Shown: in pieces, positions 1-10,866 of the stretch
Layout: each line of letters starts with the position of its first letter
Numbering within the stretch: position 1 is the first letter of the stretch
Assembly: GCA_025769875.1 (NCBI GenBank)
Contig: JAGFNK010000362.1
Coordinates: 1-53,806 of the forward strand
Direction of reading: 5' to 3'
Source: Russula earlei
Taxonomy: Eukaryota; Basidiomycota; Agaricomycetes; Russulales; Russulaceae
Length of the DNA stretch: 53,806 nt
Made by a program: the position numbers and the translations under genes
The notes under the pieces: generated by a model
What the model saw: only the letters and a program-made list of their open reading frames with translations
Told to the model about the DNA's origin: nothing
Database searches by the model: none

Positions 1-335
1 TGATCCCACAGAATCTCATCATTTGGGTGAAAGCCTAGATGACCTAGAACATCAATTTCAAGGACTTATGATACAACAACATACTTTACTCCCCCAGATC
101 AGTTCATGTAACCCTCCTTCATACTCCACTAATGATCCCACTATTCCTGCCCATGGGCGCACTATTTTTAACTTAGCCATTAGGGAACAACTCTTTTCCA
201 GAATTCTTTCCCCTGGCAACTTCCATGGTTTCCAACTTCTTATGATGGACCCTCATTTTTCTGAGTTTCACCTGTCCATATGGAGGGCAGTACTTATGGA
301 CTTAGTATGGAACCATATTGTATGGTCAATCCCCT
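1..335 (+). pseudogene. Remnant of a gypsy downstream ORF (ORF3), N-terminal part
   Basis: The frame open from about 23 matches the N-terminal part of ORF3 in gypsy-3 (around 22880-23180) residue by residue. Shared segments include LMIQQ, NPPSYS, NDP.IP, REQLFS.ILSPG and DPHFSEFHLSI. Similarity stops at about 335, where the sequence turns non-coding. No zinc motif, LTR or TSD is present, and the left end is cut by the window. It is a decayed piece of a chromovirus of the gypsy-3 lineage. Function unknown; see the ORF3 entries. Confidence 0.75.
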
Positions 336-403
336 TACTGTCATTTTCACGTGACCTTGCACTTGCCATTTTTGGATGTCATTTTAAGTGCAAAATTAAA
401 GCT

Positions 404-669
404 GCTATATCTCAACAGCATCTCAACAGATTGCCTTGAAACTTTGATAGTAGAACCTTATATACTGTATCTAGGTGCAGCTAAAATATGGGAGCCTAAC
501 ATCCAGTTCTTGGCATGTTGATTTTCAGGTGCTGACATGAGTGCAAAACTTTGAATTGCCATATCTCAACTGTTTCTCAATCAATTTACTTGAACCTTCT
601 GACAGTGGGATGTCATGTCCTGTATCTAGGTGCAGCCCAAGAGTTGGGGTCTAATTCTTAGTTCTTGAG
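404..669. repeat. Two degenerate direct repeats of about 110 bp
   Basis: Positions 404-515 and 557-669 share an ordered set of words: TATCTCAAC, a stretch ending in TTGAA(A/C)CTT, CTGTATCTAGGTGCAGC, and (A/T)GTTCTTG(A/G)G. Neither copy codes for anything recognisable. They lie between the ORF3 remnant and the Harbinger element. The rest of 336-941 shows no gene. Confidence 0.6.
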
Positions 670-941
670 GCCCCTTTTACCAACCAAGGCCCCATACAGC
701 AACTGAGATTTCTTGAAACTTGAACTTGGAACTTGAATTTCAGGATTAGCCAGGAGTGACAGGTGTGACAGGTGTGATGACAGTGACATGTCATATTATT
801 AACTAATATCAGTTGTTTTTGTCTGTTAACTGTAATTCACATATTTGCATATGTGATGTCATGTAATGACTTGGGCTTGGGAACAATTGGTGCGTCAATG
901 ATTGGCATCACTTCTTTCTACCCCCACCTCAACCGCCCCAT

Positions 942-1383
942 ATGATGCAGACCCACTCATCAATAAGTCCAGATTCCATTGAAGGGAGTCTAATCTCAGA
1001 AAGTAACAAGGCTATATGGACAACTGAAGAGGAAGCTGCATTTCTACTGTTCCTCGTTGAGTGGAACCAAGAAGGAAACATGACCTCCAACGCCATGTTC
1101 AAGGACCATACCTTCAACCAAGCAGCCAATTCTATTAAGCCCATGCATGAGAAGGGTCCTATCAAGACTGGACCTATGGGCAAATCAAAATGGCAAAGGG
1201 TATGATTTTTTTTTTTTTGCTTTGCCATATCACGCAGCTAACATCGTCCACTACTAGATGAAGAAAAAGCAATTGGTAATCATTGCTCTCAGGAATGAGT
1301 CTGGGTTCAGGCACCTATGGACTGATGAGAATGGAATTGTTGTTCCACCTGAAATGGAATCAGTGTGGAGTGATCTAGTCAAG
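942..1383 (+). pseudogene. Myb/SANT-like DNA-binding protein of a PIF/Harbinger element, 5' exons
   Basis: Exon 1 (942-1199) encodes a Myb/SANT-like domain: W-T-x-E-E-E near residue 26, then F.D.TFNQAA and a G-x-SKW end. This is typical of the accessory DNA-binding protein of fungal PIF/Harbinger transposons. A 58-nt intron (1200-1257, GTATGA to CTACTAG, with a CTAAC branch-like site) joins in phase to exon 2 (1258-1383), which carries ALRNESGF and ends at an AAG|GT donor. Copia-1 lands exactly at this donor; its TSD caagg is 1380-1384. The gene resumes at about 14134 and 15145-15867. Joining exon 2 to the next coding piece leaves a one-base frame problem, so that junction is uncertain or the gene has decayed. 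Confidence 0.75.
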
Positions 1384-1384
1384 G

Positions 1385-1865
1385 TGTTGAGATCTGCACT
1401 GCCCAGAGTCTCAGGTGTGTTGTGATGTGATCACAACTCGGATGCGTTGACGCATTGGATCACCTGGACCGGGCATCACCGGCTCAGCTCATACGCTGCA
1501 GCATGCGTTAGTTACACTGATAGAGTGATTTAGGACAATCGGTAGCTACTTACAACTGATCCTCGGACTTACTTAGTGATCTGTGATGGTAGTTAACTGT
1601 ACTGCATCTAGTGGCGGTCTCAGGTACTTAAGAACACCACAAAGTACGTAGATCACTTCAGTTTTGTGTCAACCAAACTGAAGTGAGTATTTACACTATG
1701 ACATCTTATCTCACAGTACTGACGACACGTTGTAGCTATTGTCTGATAGGTACATTATTTACTTCAGTTTTTGTGTCAACCAAACTGAACTATTGTCTGA
1801 TAGATCTGCCTGCGATCTTATCATCTGCTGCTATCTAATCACACATACTGCGTCAAATTTCAACA
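1385..1865 (+). repeat. copia-1 5' LTR (LTR-B)
   Basis: 481 bp, TGTTGAGATC to TTTCAACA. It contains two related inverted repeats: stem CACTTCAGTTT with AAACTGAAGTG (about 1655-1686), and a shorter copy at about 1761-1788 followed by the same CTATTGTCTGATAG word. Solo relatives lie at 27815-28294 and, inverted and more diverged, at 39866-40844. Confidence 0.93.
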
Positions 1866-1880
1866 GGTTATGGGCCCTGC
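1866..1880 (+). other. copia-1 primer binding site matching the anticodon arm of initiator tRNA-Met
   Basis: GGTTATGGGCCCTGC follows the LTR directly. Its reverse complement, GCAGGGCCCATAACC, reads as the anticodon arm of eukaryotic initiator tRNA-Met, including CAU. This fits priming by a cleaved half-tRNA, as known for Drosophila copia and yeast Ty5. Copia-2 has the same 15 bases at 49214-49228. Confidence 0.8.
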
Positions 1881-2106
1881 CCGTATCTAAAATCCACAGA
1901 GATCACCACACACGTTTATTCCTATAACACCTCCCTTCCCCACAAACCTCTGTTATCAGATGACATCTTACTCCCTTGGCCCCTGGAACCAAAGGATTGA
2001 CACGCATGCAGTTACATCACGCGTCAAAGATACTGATTTGATCTCTAATTGATCTGGCTACAATTGCTCCGCTGGTCCGGATTGGCAATTCACCTCATTA
2101 CATCAT

Positions 2107-5100
2107 ATGGCACCCACATTCACTATCCCCTCGGGAACGCCCCTGGAGATCTTAGATTCATCAAATTGGACTACTTGGTCATTTCGCTTCGAGGCCATTA
2201 CCCGAATGAATGGTTTCCGGCGTCATCTTATCGATACAAAACCCTCTGGGGATAGCAATTGGGACGTTGAAGAAGACATACTGTTAGGCATCTTCCAGCT
2301 CCATCTCCAGAAAGATATATACGCAGAGATAAGCGATAACACCAAGTTCGACACCTGTAAACTCAAGTGGGAACAACTTAAGACTACTTGCATTGGCGTT
2401 GGATCTATGTCCCTACATAACTCTTGGACCGCCTTCGCGCATTTTGATCTAGATGACACCAGCCCGATGTTCCTACAACTACAGAAATTGAATGATACTA
2501 GGATCAATCTTCAGAACAATGACATGCCCATCACCGATCTCCAATTCAGTCTCACTCTAATTCAGTCACTTCCCAGCTCTTACTCTGGTCTTACGCAAGC
2601 TATCCTCGGCTCTAATCTTCCAAACAAGCTTTCCCCAAAAGCCATTCAGGAACACATTCTCAATGAAGAGAGTCGTCGGGCTGGCTCCTCCGCTTCCCTT
2701 AACAAAATTGCTCCGGTCAAGAAACAGAGCGATAAAAACAAAATAAAATGTTATTATTGCAACAAAGCTGGTCACAAGAGTCCTGAGTGCTGGAAGAAGA
2801 AAAAGGATGAGGAGGAGAAGGTGAAGAAAAAGAGGGAGTCTGGTGCGGACACTAACAGAAAGGTCAACGCGCACATAGTAGAGACTACTGCTACAATTAC
2901 GGAGATCTCAGATGATGAAAATGACATTCGCATTTCCCTTTACTCGGCGACTAGATCGCACTGGATGATTGACTCAGGAGCCACCCATCACATCAGTCCA
3001 TTCCAGACTGACTTCATCACTTACGCTCCGGCCACTGGATCAGTTAACCTCGGTGGTCACGCTATCATCAAGCAGATTGGGACTGGATCTGTATCCGTCC
3101 TACCATCTGGAGGCATTGGGAAGTTTCCATTAACCCTCACCGATGTCATGCATGTTCCGGAAGCCGACGCGTGCTACTTCTCAGTCAGCGCATTACTCCG
3201 AAGGGGGGGACATATCACTTTTACTCAGAACGCGTGCCAAATCTACTACAAAGATCGGAAAGTCGCGCAAGGATACCTGGAGAATAACCTATTCTATATT
3301 GACTTTTCATCTCCGGCCCTACATGCGCAGGTGGGGGTGCTACCGCTTAACATCTGGCATCAGCGCATGGGACATATGTCCTCACGCGCGCTAATCAAAT
3401 ATGCTCATTCCGTCAAGGGAATCTCACTTAGTTCAGCGGATTGTGATCAGTCACCTTGCCCCAGGTGTGAACTCGGCAAACAGACGCGACTTCCTTTCCT
3501 GGCTTCGCCTAAGTGATCGGATCGGCGTCTACAGATCGTGCATACTGACTTAGCCGGTCTGATGCAGACCTGGTTGATCCAAGGTGCAACTTATTGGGCA
3601 ACGTTTATCGATGACTACTCCCGTTATGGGGTAGTGTACTTCCTCAAAAGTAAAGATCAGTGTGCTGACGCATTCAAAAAATATCTCGCGTGGTCAGAAA
3701 ACCAGACCAACAATAAGATCAAAGCACTACACTTGGATCGCAGAGGGGAGTACTTGTCCGGTACCCTCAGATCAGTCTTAGATCAAAAGGGAATTGAGCA
3801 TAGATTGACAATGCCAGGGTCACCACAGCAGAATGGCGTAGCGGAGAGATGGAACCGGACCCTCGAAGACGAGATGCGTGCTATGCTACACGGCGCCGGT
3901 CTTACTCTGGGTTTCTGGGAGCTTGCTACTGATGCAGCAGTCCATATCTACAATCGCACTCCTACACGCATTCTCCGGTGGAACACACCTCACTCAGTCT
4001 GGACGGACGGACAAGTTCTGGACGTTTCCTATTTCTGCGTCTTTGGATGTAAGGCATATGTACACATGCCTGCTAACAAATGAAAGAAGCTCAATCCGAG
4101 ATCGGTCGAGATGATTTTTGTTGGGTACAAGTCTGGATCTAAGGGTTACCGACTCTGGAATCAATCCACCCGAAAGCTGTTCTTATCACGCAATGTCACT
4201 TTCGATGAGCGCATACTGCCTGCTAGGGGAGACCTTACTGACACTCCTCCTCCTGCACAACCCTTGGTCTCCATGGGACCGGTTTCTTTCACTGCCCCAC
4301 TTCCGCACGAACCGGATGGCTGCGGACTTAGTCCTGCACCTCCGGAAACCCCACTAGATCCCAATACACCTAATTCACTTTACCTTACCCCTCCCACTCA
4401 GCCCTTTCCACATACTCCGCCACACCACGTTCAGCCTGTGCGCCAAGTCTGCTTGCACCAGCCTCACTCAGCATTGCCGGGACCATCCTTTGGTCCACCG
4501 CGTCCGCCCTCACCTAGGCGTCTTCGCCCTAACCCGCGTTCTAATCCTAGATTTCTCACTTCTAATGCAAATGCAGGGGGGCGCCTATCGCATACGGCAC
4601 TATTAGCGACAGCAGAGGCGATCACTCCAGCTACGTTTCGGGAAGCGATGTCCTCGGACTCCGCTGATCAATGGAGAACTGCATGTCAATATGAAATTGA
4701 TGCACTCGCTAAGAATGGTACCTGGGAGCTTGTAGATCTGCCGCCAGGCCACAAGGCCGTGTGATCTCGATGGGTGTTTGCACGCAAATCTGATGGTAGA
4801 TTTCGCGTGCGTTTAGTCGCAAAGGGGTTCACCCAAGTGGAGGGGATTGATTATGATGAAACTTTCTCACCAGTTGCCAGATTTGAGTCTTTGAGACTAC
4901 TCCTAGCGTTGGCCACGCTAGATGATTGGGAGATCCATCAAATGGACGTCAAGTCGGCGTTCCTTAATGGCACACTGGAGGAAGAGATCTACATGGAGCA
5001 ACCACAAGGTTTCATCACTCCGGAACAAAAAGACAAAGTCTGTCGGTTAAAGAAGGCTCTCTACGGCCTCAAACAAGCCTCGTGTGCATGGAACTTACAG

Positions 5101-5231
5101 TTTCATGGAGTTCTCACTGGGCTCGGCTTCACGTGCACGCACTCAGATGCTGGGGTTTATCATTGCCAAGACGCGGGGGGAACCATAATCATTATCCTCT
5201 ATGTCGATGATGTCACCATCTTAGGCGATTC
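2107..5231 (+). pseudogene. copia-1 Gag-protease-integrase-RT, N-terminal two thirds
   Basis: One reading frame runs from ATG 2107 to the gypsy-1 insertion, interrupted only by TGA at 3514, 4081 and 4762. Arginine (CGA) would fit at each. Domains in order: UBN2-type Gag; CCHC zinc knuckle CYYCNKAGHKSPEC (about 2750-2793); protease DSGATH (about 2970); GAG-pre-integrase with a C..C pair near 3460; integrase core with HTDL, LDRRGEY and QQNGVAER supplying D, D and E; an S/P-rich hinge (4250-4560); and RT with the active site YVDD at 5200-5211. Gypsy-1 enters 20 bases after YVDD. The protein would make and integrate the cDNA; with three stops this copy is dead unless read through. Confidence 0.93.
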
Positions 5232-5722
5232 TGTCACAAGTACCGGCTCTTCGGACCGGACCGGCAACCGGACAAGCCTACCCGGACAAGCCTCACGACT
5301 TCCTCGCGTTTGATGACTCGTTTAGCCTCGCATGTACCAGTACTTTCCAGCGTGTTCCAGTCTCGATCACCTCACCATTACCTTGTGTCTACTATTTGAT
5401 ATAGGATACAATGTCTATATAAACCTGTCTGTAGAAGAGAACAAGCCCTAAGCTTGTTCTCTTGTGAATATCACTGGATTCTAGCTTTGGGACTGTAGGC
5501 TTGCAGGGAATCAAGCAATCGACTCAGAAATTCTTCCTATCCTCTAAGTCTTCGAGCGCGAAGACTTATTCATTATATTTCCTCTCCGCGGTACACACTA
5601 GCCTCTGCTGTGTTGTCACCGAGATCCCCGACCTTCGCGAGAATTCGTCGTCTCGCTCGACTCAGTGTGTACATCTCGCGCGTGAAACGATTTGTCAGCG
5701 ACACCGCCCCCAGTCGGTGACA
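5232..5722 (+). repeat. gypsy-1 5' LTR (LTR-A)
   Basis: 491 bp, TGTCACAAGTACC to CAGTCGGTGACA. It holds a TATA box at 5416-5423 and a 12-bp stem-loop directly downstream. A CpG-rich part follows toward the 3' end. Confidence 0.96.
5416..5463 (+). promoter_or_regulatory. LTR-A core promoter with stem-loop and putative self-primer
   Basis: TATATAAA at 5416-5423 is followed by a perfect 12-bp inverted repeat (AAGAGAACAAGC 5435-5446, GCTTGTTCTCTT 5452-5463) with loop CCTAA. The 11-mer AAGCTTGTTCT at 5450-5460 begins 34 nt after the start of the TATA box, where transcription is expected to start. It is the exact complement of 5725-5735. I infer that the RNA 5' end can prime its own reverse transcription. 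Confidence 0.7.
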
Positions 5723-5724
5723 TT

Positions 5725-5735
5725 AGAACAAGCTT
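5725..5735 (+). other. gypsy-1 putative self-priming binding site
   Basis: AGAACAAGCTT begins two bases after the 5' LTR. It is complementary over all 11 bases to 5450-5460, the predicted 5' end of the transcript. Tf1 of fission yeast and its relatives use an 11-nt self-primer of this kind. Confidence 0.7.
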
Positions 5736-5799
5736 CCACCTTCGAACCCTTGACCCTGAACCACACGCTCACAAAAGAAATATATCAATTCCTTTCAAA

Positions 5800-7500
5800 A
5801 TGACTACAGTTCGAGACTGGAGATACAAAGGACTTGCCACACCAACTGTAGAAGGACTAGCAGCCCTCAAATGCCCATTTGAGCTGCTTCCTGATCAAGA
5901 AAAAAATGTTCCCTCTATGACCCTGTTCGACGACGGCGTCGAATTCCTTACCATACACACGGATGGTGTACCTTGGACTGGTTACTATGTCACTTGGAAG
6001 AACGCTAAAGTAGCCCTCAGTCACATCTACGGACTATGGTTCGAGATCGCCAGACGTGGCGACACTTGGGAAGCGACGCGCGTCGCCCGCCCGGCCTTCA
6101 GGCTTGCACAAAGCCCTCTTAGAGGCATTAACCTCACCACACTGATTAACTCTGGAGAAGCCATCCCCAACTCGAAAGCCCCAAGCCGCGCACCGACGCC
6201 CGCTCCCCTCCCACCTACCGATGACCCGATGAACCTCGAACCCATGACTACAAACATCTTCGCCACCAATACCGAACCCGAATCAACCAGACCCCAACCC
6301 GCATCGTCCGGAACAACACGGGCACCTTTCCGCCCCTCGTTTGCAGGATTCGGAGGACGTGGAAATCGACCCCCAAGCCCGGACCCCGACCCCGACGATT
6401 TTCGCTGGATGCACCGACCGCGAACGCGACGCACGAGGATCCGACAACGGAAAACTCGAGGGAATTCCCCCCGAGTTTTTCAACGGTGACCGCGCAGCGA
6501 ACGCACGCCTTCTTAGTTGCGTTCAATAGGTTCATGTCTATGAACCACGATAGTAAGATTGCCAGAGACCCCATCAAGAAATGTGCATATTTCCTGTCAC
6601 TAATGAAAGGACCCAAAGTCGAAGGATGGCTCGAAGCCATGGACCAGTGGCTTGAAGACGTACAGGAAGACCCCACCAACATCCCGCTTGGGCTTACCGC
6701 GTGGGAAGCACTTCGGCAACAGTTTCGTCGCTCATTTACCGACTACGCTGAACGCGAGAAGGCCCAAGACAAACTTAAAGAATTAAAAATGAAAGATGGA
6801 CTCCTGGACGACTATGTATCTGAATTTCAACTGCTGACAAGACGCGCAGGACTTGATGTCGACGAACCAACAGTCATGCGACTGTTCGCTTGGGGACTCC
6901 CACGATCTCTGGTTGAATCTTGCCTCGACCTTGAGGATCCCACCTCGTTCGCAGATTGGGTCGTAGCAGCGCAAAAGCACCACAGAGTGTGGATGCGCAA
7001 ACGCGCAATCTTGTCCGACCACTCCAGCACGCGCGGACGCAGTTTCAATCAACCTCAAAATAATAGACCTTGGGGACGACTGACCAACTCGGCCTGGGCC
7101 AATCGCGGGAACAATCAGAACAACGCCTGCACCAGCACGCCCGCGACTCCCGCCACGCGACCCGAATGCAATGGACACCAGCGCGGGCGCCGCTCGCAAA
7201 TCGGTCACCGAAGCCGAAAAGCAGAAACACCGAGAAGAAGGCAGATGCTTCCACTGCTCCCTTCGAGGACATCTGGCCCGCGACTGCCCCTCGAAACCGA
7301 AACGCGAGACAACTCGCGCGCGTGCCACAAACACAGCCACCACCACATCCGAATCTTCCGTTGTGGAGGTGATTGAAGAAAGCACAGCCGATAAACTCGC
7401 AAAGGCAGCAAAGGCACTGTCTGTAGAGGAAAGAGAGGCTTTCATTAAAGCCCTGACAGGAGAGGATGAGGACAAAGAAGAGGATTTTTCGGACGCTTGA
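5800..7500 (+). pseudogene. gypsy-1 gag, in frameshifted pieces
   Basis: Gag starts best at ATG 5800 (MTTVRDWRYKG). The coding signal then moves through frames: frame of 5800 to about 6335; second frame about 6335-6490 (PPEFFNGDR, the usual start of the Gag core); third frame about 6490-7160 (Gag core with FNRFM, LKELKMKDGLLDDY and FAWGLP); and back to the first frame to 7500. The last part has the CCHC knuckle CFHCSLRGHLARDC and an acidic tail. Gag would form the particle and bind RNA. Three frame changes in an element whose LTRs are almost identical and whose pol is open is odd: recent indels, sequencing indels, or an unusual decoding signal. The end overlaps the open pol frame. Confidence 0.85.
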
Positions 7501-10500
7501 GCATAACGGCGATTGCTCGAGCCTTAGGTATCGACCCCATGTACAAGTCTCAAAGAAAATCAATATCAGTGATGACTACTATTTACATTGGATCGAACAA
7601 AGCCGAAAGAAAAGCCCTAATAGACAGTGGAGCCACGGAATGCTTCATATCCCCTAAATTAACAAAGGAATTATGCTTACAAACTAAAGAGCTAATTCCG
7701 ACAAGAAACGTTAAAAACGTCGACGGAACGCTAAACCGCTCAGGAAAGGTCACCAAAACTGTCCAATTAGAGTTGAAATTACTGGGACAAAGACACATAC
7801 ATCAATTTCTAGTTGCAGACATAGGACAAGATGATATCATCCTAGGATATCCGTTCCTAGAATCAACAAACCCAAGAATAAATTGGTCCAGGGGAACCAT
7901 CATGGGAAGAGTCACCCTTAAAGGAAATCAAGAAACCCCAGCTTGGATCAAAGCGTTGACAGACTGGGAAGAAGGCGACGAACTATGGTTGCAAACCCAA
8001 ATACGCAAAACTACCATAGCACAACAACTGGCGGAATCACAAGCACAGGGAAAAATACAAACTTGGCAAGAAATAGTCCCCCTTCAATACCATCAACATG
8101 GGCAAGTGTTCATGGAACAAGAGTCAGAAAGGTTCCCCGGACCGAGGAAATGGGATCACGCTATTGACCTGAAATCGGACGCCCCAACAACAATCAACTG
8201 CAGAGTATACCCCCTCTCACCAAAAGAAAAGGAGGAACAGGGAAAATTTCTAGAACAAAACTTACGACTCAAACGAATAAGAAGATCCAATTCGCCATAC
8301 GCCAGCGGATTCTTCCTCATAAAAAAGAAAGATGGAAAATTTCGACCGGTACAAGACTATAGAAACTTAAACAAATGGACAATACCCAACGTATACCCAC
8401 TACCACTAATCCCAGAACTCATCCATGCTTTAGCAGGAAAAGAACTCTTTACCAAGTTCGACGTTAGATGGGGCTACAACAATATCCGAATCAAAGAAGG
8501 AGACGAATGGAAAGCAGCCTTCAAAACCAGCGACGGGCTATTCGAGCCTACGGTGATGTTCTTCGGACTAACAAATTCTCCAGCCACCTTTCAAACCATG
8601 ATGGACGACATTTTTCAAGAAGAACTCGCACAAGGATGGTTGAAAATCTACATGGACGATATCATTATTGCCACACAAAATAATGAGACAGAACACGCAT
8701 TGAAAGTCAACCATATACTGTCTAAATTAAGACAACATGATCTCTATCTCAAACCGGAAAAGTGTCAATTCCACAGAAAAAAGGTAGAATATCTTGGAGT
8801 AATTATAGGAGAAGGAAGAATAACCATGGACCCTGTCAAAGTCAAAGGAATCAAAGACTGGCCAACACCATCATCACTGAAAGAAGTTAGAAGTTTCTTA
8901 GGGTTTTGTAACTTCTATCGAAACTTCATACCCAATTTCTCTATCAAAGCGAGACCACTAAACGACTTAACTAAAAAGAACAGACAGTGGGAATGGACGA
9001 CGAAGGAAGACCAAGCCTTCCAAATCCTAAAAGAAACTTGCGTATCCTACCCAGTACTCCGCACCCCAGATTGGACGAAACAATTCATCTTGGATACCGA
9101 CGCTTCAGGGTTCGCCATAGGAGCAGTCATATCCCAAGAACATGAAGATGGTTTACACCCTATCGCATACTATTCCAGAACGTTATTAGACGCAGAAAGG
9201 AACTACGACGCACACGACAAAGAATTAGCAGCAGTAATATTCGGATTAAAAAGTGGACGACCATTCTTCCTAGGAGCTGATAAACCAGTTAGAATAAGAA
9301 CAGACCACAAAAACCTTACATACTTCAAAGAACCACAAAAACTGACAGGACGACAAGCCAGATGGATGCAATATATGCAAGATTATAACATCACCATGGA
9401 ACACGTCCCTGGACATACACATACTATCGCCGACACACTTTCACGTCGCAAAGACCTTAACAAGGGGGTAAGAGAACAAAAAACCACGCTACTACCACCC
9501 GAAATCCTCGCACGAAAAACCTATTTACCAGACAAACCTGACAAGCGACGAGAAATTCTAAGACTATTCCACGACACCCCCTTTGCAGGACATCCCGGAA
9601 TAGCCAACACCTGGGACTTAGTCAAGCAACATTACGAAGGACCTAGACTACGACAATTCGTAGAACAATACGTCAAAGGCTGCGCCAAGTGTCAAGAGTC
9701 CAAAACCAATATACCCAGAAAGAAAGCCACGACCTTTCCGCTCGATACACACGTTGAACAAGGCCCCTTCCAATACGTATCAATGGACCTCATCACCGAT
9801 CTACCCAAATCAGAAGGATTTGATAGTGTCCTCACAATAGTCGATCAAGGATGTTCCAAAGCAACAAAATTCATTCCATGTAACAAGACGATCGACGGAA
9901 CAGGTGTTGCACACGAGTATCTAAAACACCTTGTGCCTTGGTTCGGCATTCCCAAAAGAATCATCTCCGACAGAGACCCCCGATTCGCATCAAACTTCTC
10001 CAAAGCCATATGCAAAAACCTAGGGATCAAACAAAACATGTCCACCGCGTTCCACCCCCAAACAGACGGACAAACGGAACGAATGAATGCATGGCTCGAA
10101 CAATACCTAAGACCCTGGACCACGACTCATCCTCACTCCTGGGCAAAAATGCTTCCCCTGGCAGAATACGCGCACAACTCGTGGAAACATGAAACATCAC
10201 GAAGATCACCGCACGAACTCCTCATGGGGTTCAAACCCCAAATCAACATCAATCTAGAAGACAACAACGTGCCCTCATCCACCAATCGTCTAAAACTACT
10301 AGAAGAGGCAAGATTGGACGCTCAACAACTTCTAGAACGCAAACAACAACCCCTAAAACCAGATGTCAAGGAAATGGAAGAAGGATCCCTCGTATGGCTA
10401 GAAGCGAAGAACCTCAAAACACGAGGAACACGCAAGTTAATGCCTAAAAGATACGGCCCATTCCCCATCACAAAAAGAATTTCCAAAGTTGCGTATCAAT

Positions 10501-10808
10501 TACAACTCCCGCCATCGATGAAGATACATAACGTCTTTCACGTCAACCTACTCCTTCCTTATAAGGAGACGGAGGAATACGGCACGCCGTTTACACGACC
10601 TCCACCAACCATCGAAAACGAGGAAGAATACGAGATCGAAGCAATCTTAGACACAAGAAGATTCGGACGAACACGTAAACTGCAATACCTCGTACATTGG
10701 AAAGGATACCCCACGTCAGACGACTCGTGGGTCGACCACCACGACCTCAACGCCCCAGAACTCCTAAAAGAATACTACTCCGCCTCGGCTGGACGACCAC
10801 AAATATAA
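7497..10808 (+). CDS. pol: gypsy-1 Pol polyprotein: protease, RT, RNase H, integrase, chromodomain
   Basis: 1103 codons without a stop. Residues are counted from 7497 (TTG); the first ATG is 7539, so Pol is probably reached from gag by frameshift or reinitiation. Protease DSGAT at 43-47; RT with YMDD near 385 (about 8649); RNase H with LDTDASG near 532; integrase zinc finger H-x-H...C-x2-C at about 695-730; integrase core with MDL, SDRD and the glutamate of DGQTER (about 764-861); chromodomain at about 1043-1091 (YEIE, LVHWKGYP, DDSWV). Chromodomain integrases usually bias insertion toward heterochromatin. This is the only intact coding region of any element here. Confidence 0.96.
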   Translation: MSITAIARALGIDPMYKSQRKSISVMTTIYIGSNKAERKALIDSGATECFISPKLTKELCLQTKELIPTRNVKNVDGTLNRSGKVTKTVQLELKLLGQRHIHQFLVADIGQDDIILGYPFLESTNPRINWSRGTIMGRVTLKGNQETPAWIKALTDWEEGDELWLQTQIRKTTIAQQLAESQAQGKIQTWQEIVPLQYHQHGQVFMEQESERFPGPRKWDHAIDLKSDAPTTINCRVYPLSPKEKEEQGKFLEQNLRLKRIRRSNSPYASGFFLIKKKDGKFRPVQDYRNLNKWTIPNVYPLPLIPELIHALAGKELFTKFDVRWGYNNIRIKEGDEWKAAFKTSDGLFEPTVMFFGLTNSPATFQTMMDDIFQEELAQGWLKIYMDDIIIATQNNETEHALKVNHILSKLRQHDLYLKPEKCQFHRKKVEYLGVIIGEGRITMDPVKVKGIKDWPTPSSLKEVRSFLGFCNFYRNFIPNFSIKARPLNDLTKKNRQWEWTTKEDQAFQILKETCVSYPVLRTPDWTKQFILDTDASGFAIGAVISQEHEDGLHPIAYYSRTLLDAERNYDAHDKELAAVIFGLKSGRPFFLGADKPVRIRTDHKNLTYFKEPQKLTGRQARWMQYMQDYNITMEHVPGHTHTIADTLSRRKDLNKGVREQKTTLLPPEILARKTYLPDKPDKRREILRLFHDTPFAGHPGIANTWDLVKQHYEGPRLRQFVEQYVKGCAKCQESKTNIPRKKATTFPLDTHVEQGPFQYVSMDLITDLPKSEGFDSVLTIVDQGCSKATKFIPCNKTIDGTGVAHEYLKHLVPWFGIPKRIISDRDPRFASNFSKAICKNLGIKQNMSTAFHPQTDGQTERMNAWLEQYLRPWTTTHPHSWAKMLPLAEYAHNSWKHETSRRSPHELLMGFKPQININLEDNNVPSSTNRLKLLEEARLDAQQLLERKQQPLKPDVKEMEEGSLVWLEAKNLKTRGTRKLMPKRYGPFPITKRISKVAYQLQLPPSMKIHNVFHVNLLLPYKETEEYGTPFTRPPPTIENEEEYEIEAILDTRRFGRTRKLQYLVHWKGYPTSDDSWVDHHDLNAPELLKEYYSASAGRPQI

Positions 10809-10866
10809 AAGGACACCACTCACAAGCGATTATTCCCCACCGCTCCACCCCAAAACACAACAAGAC

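Noticed and set aside
661..695. Left terminal repeat of the Harbinger element (GGCCCCTTTTACC)
   Set aside because: The right end is missing, so no inverted partner or 3-bp TSD can be shown.
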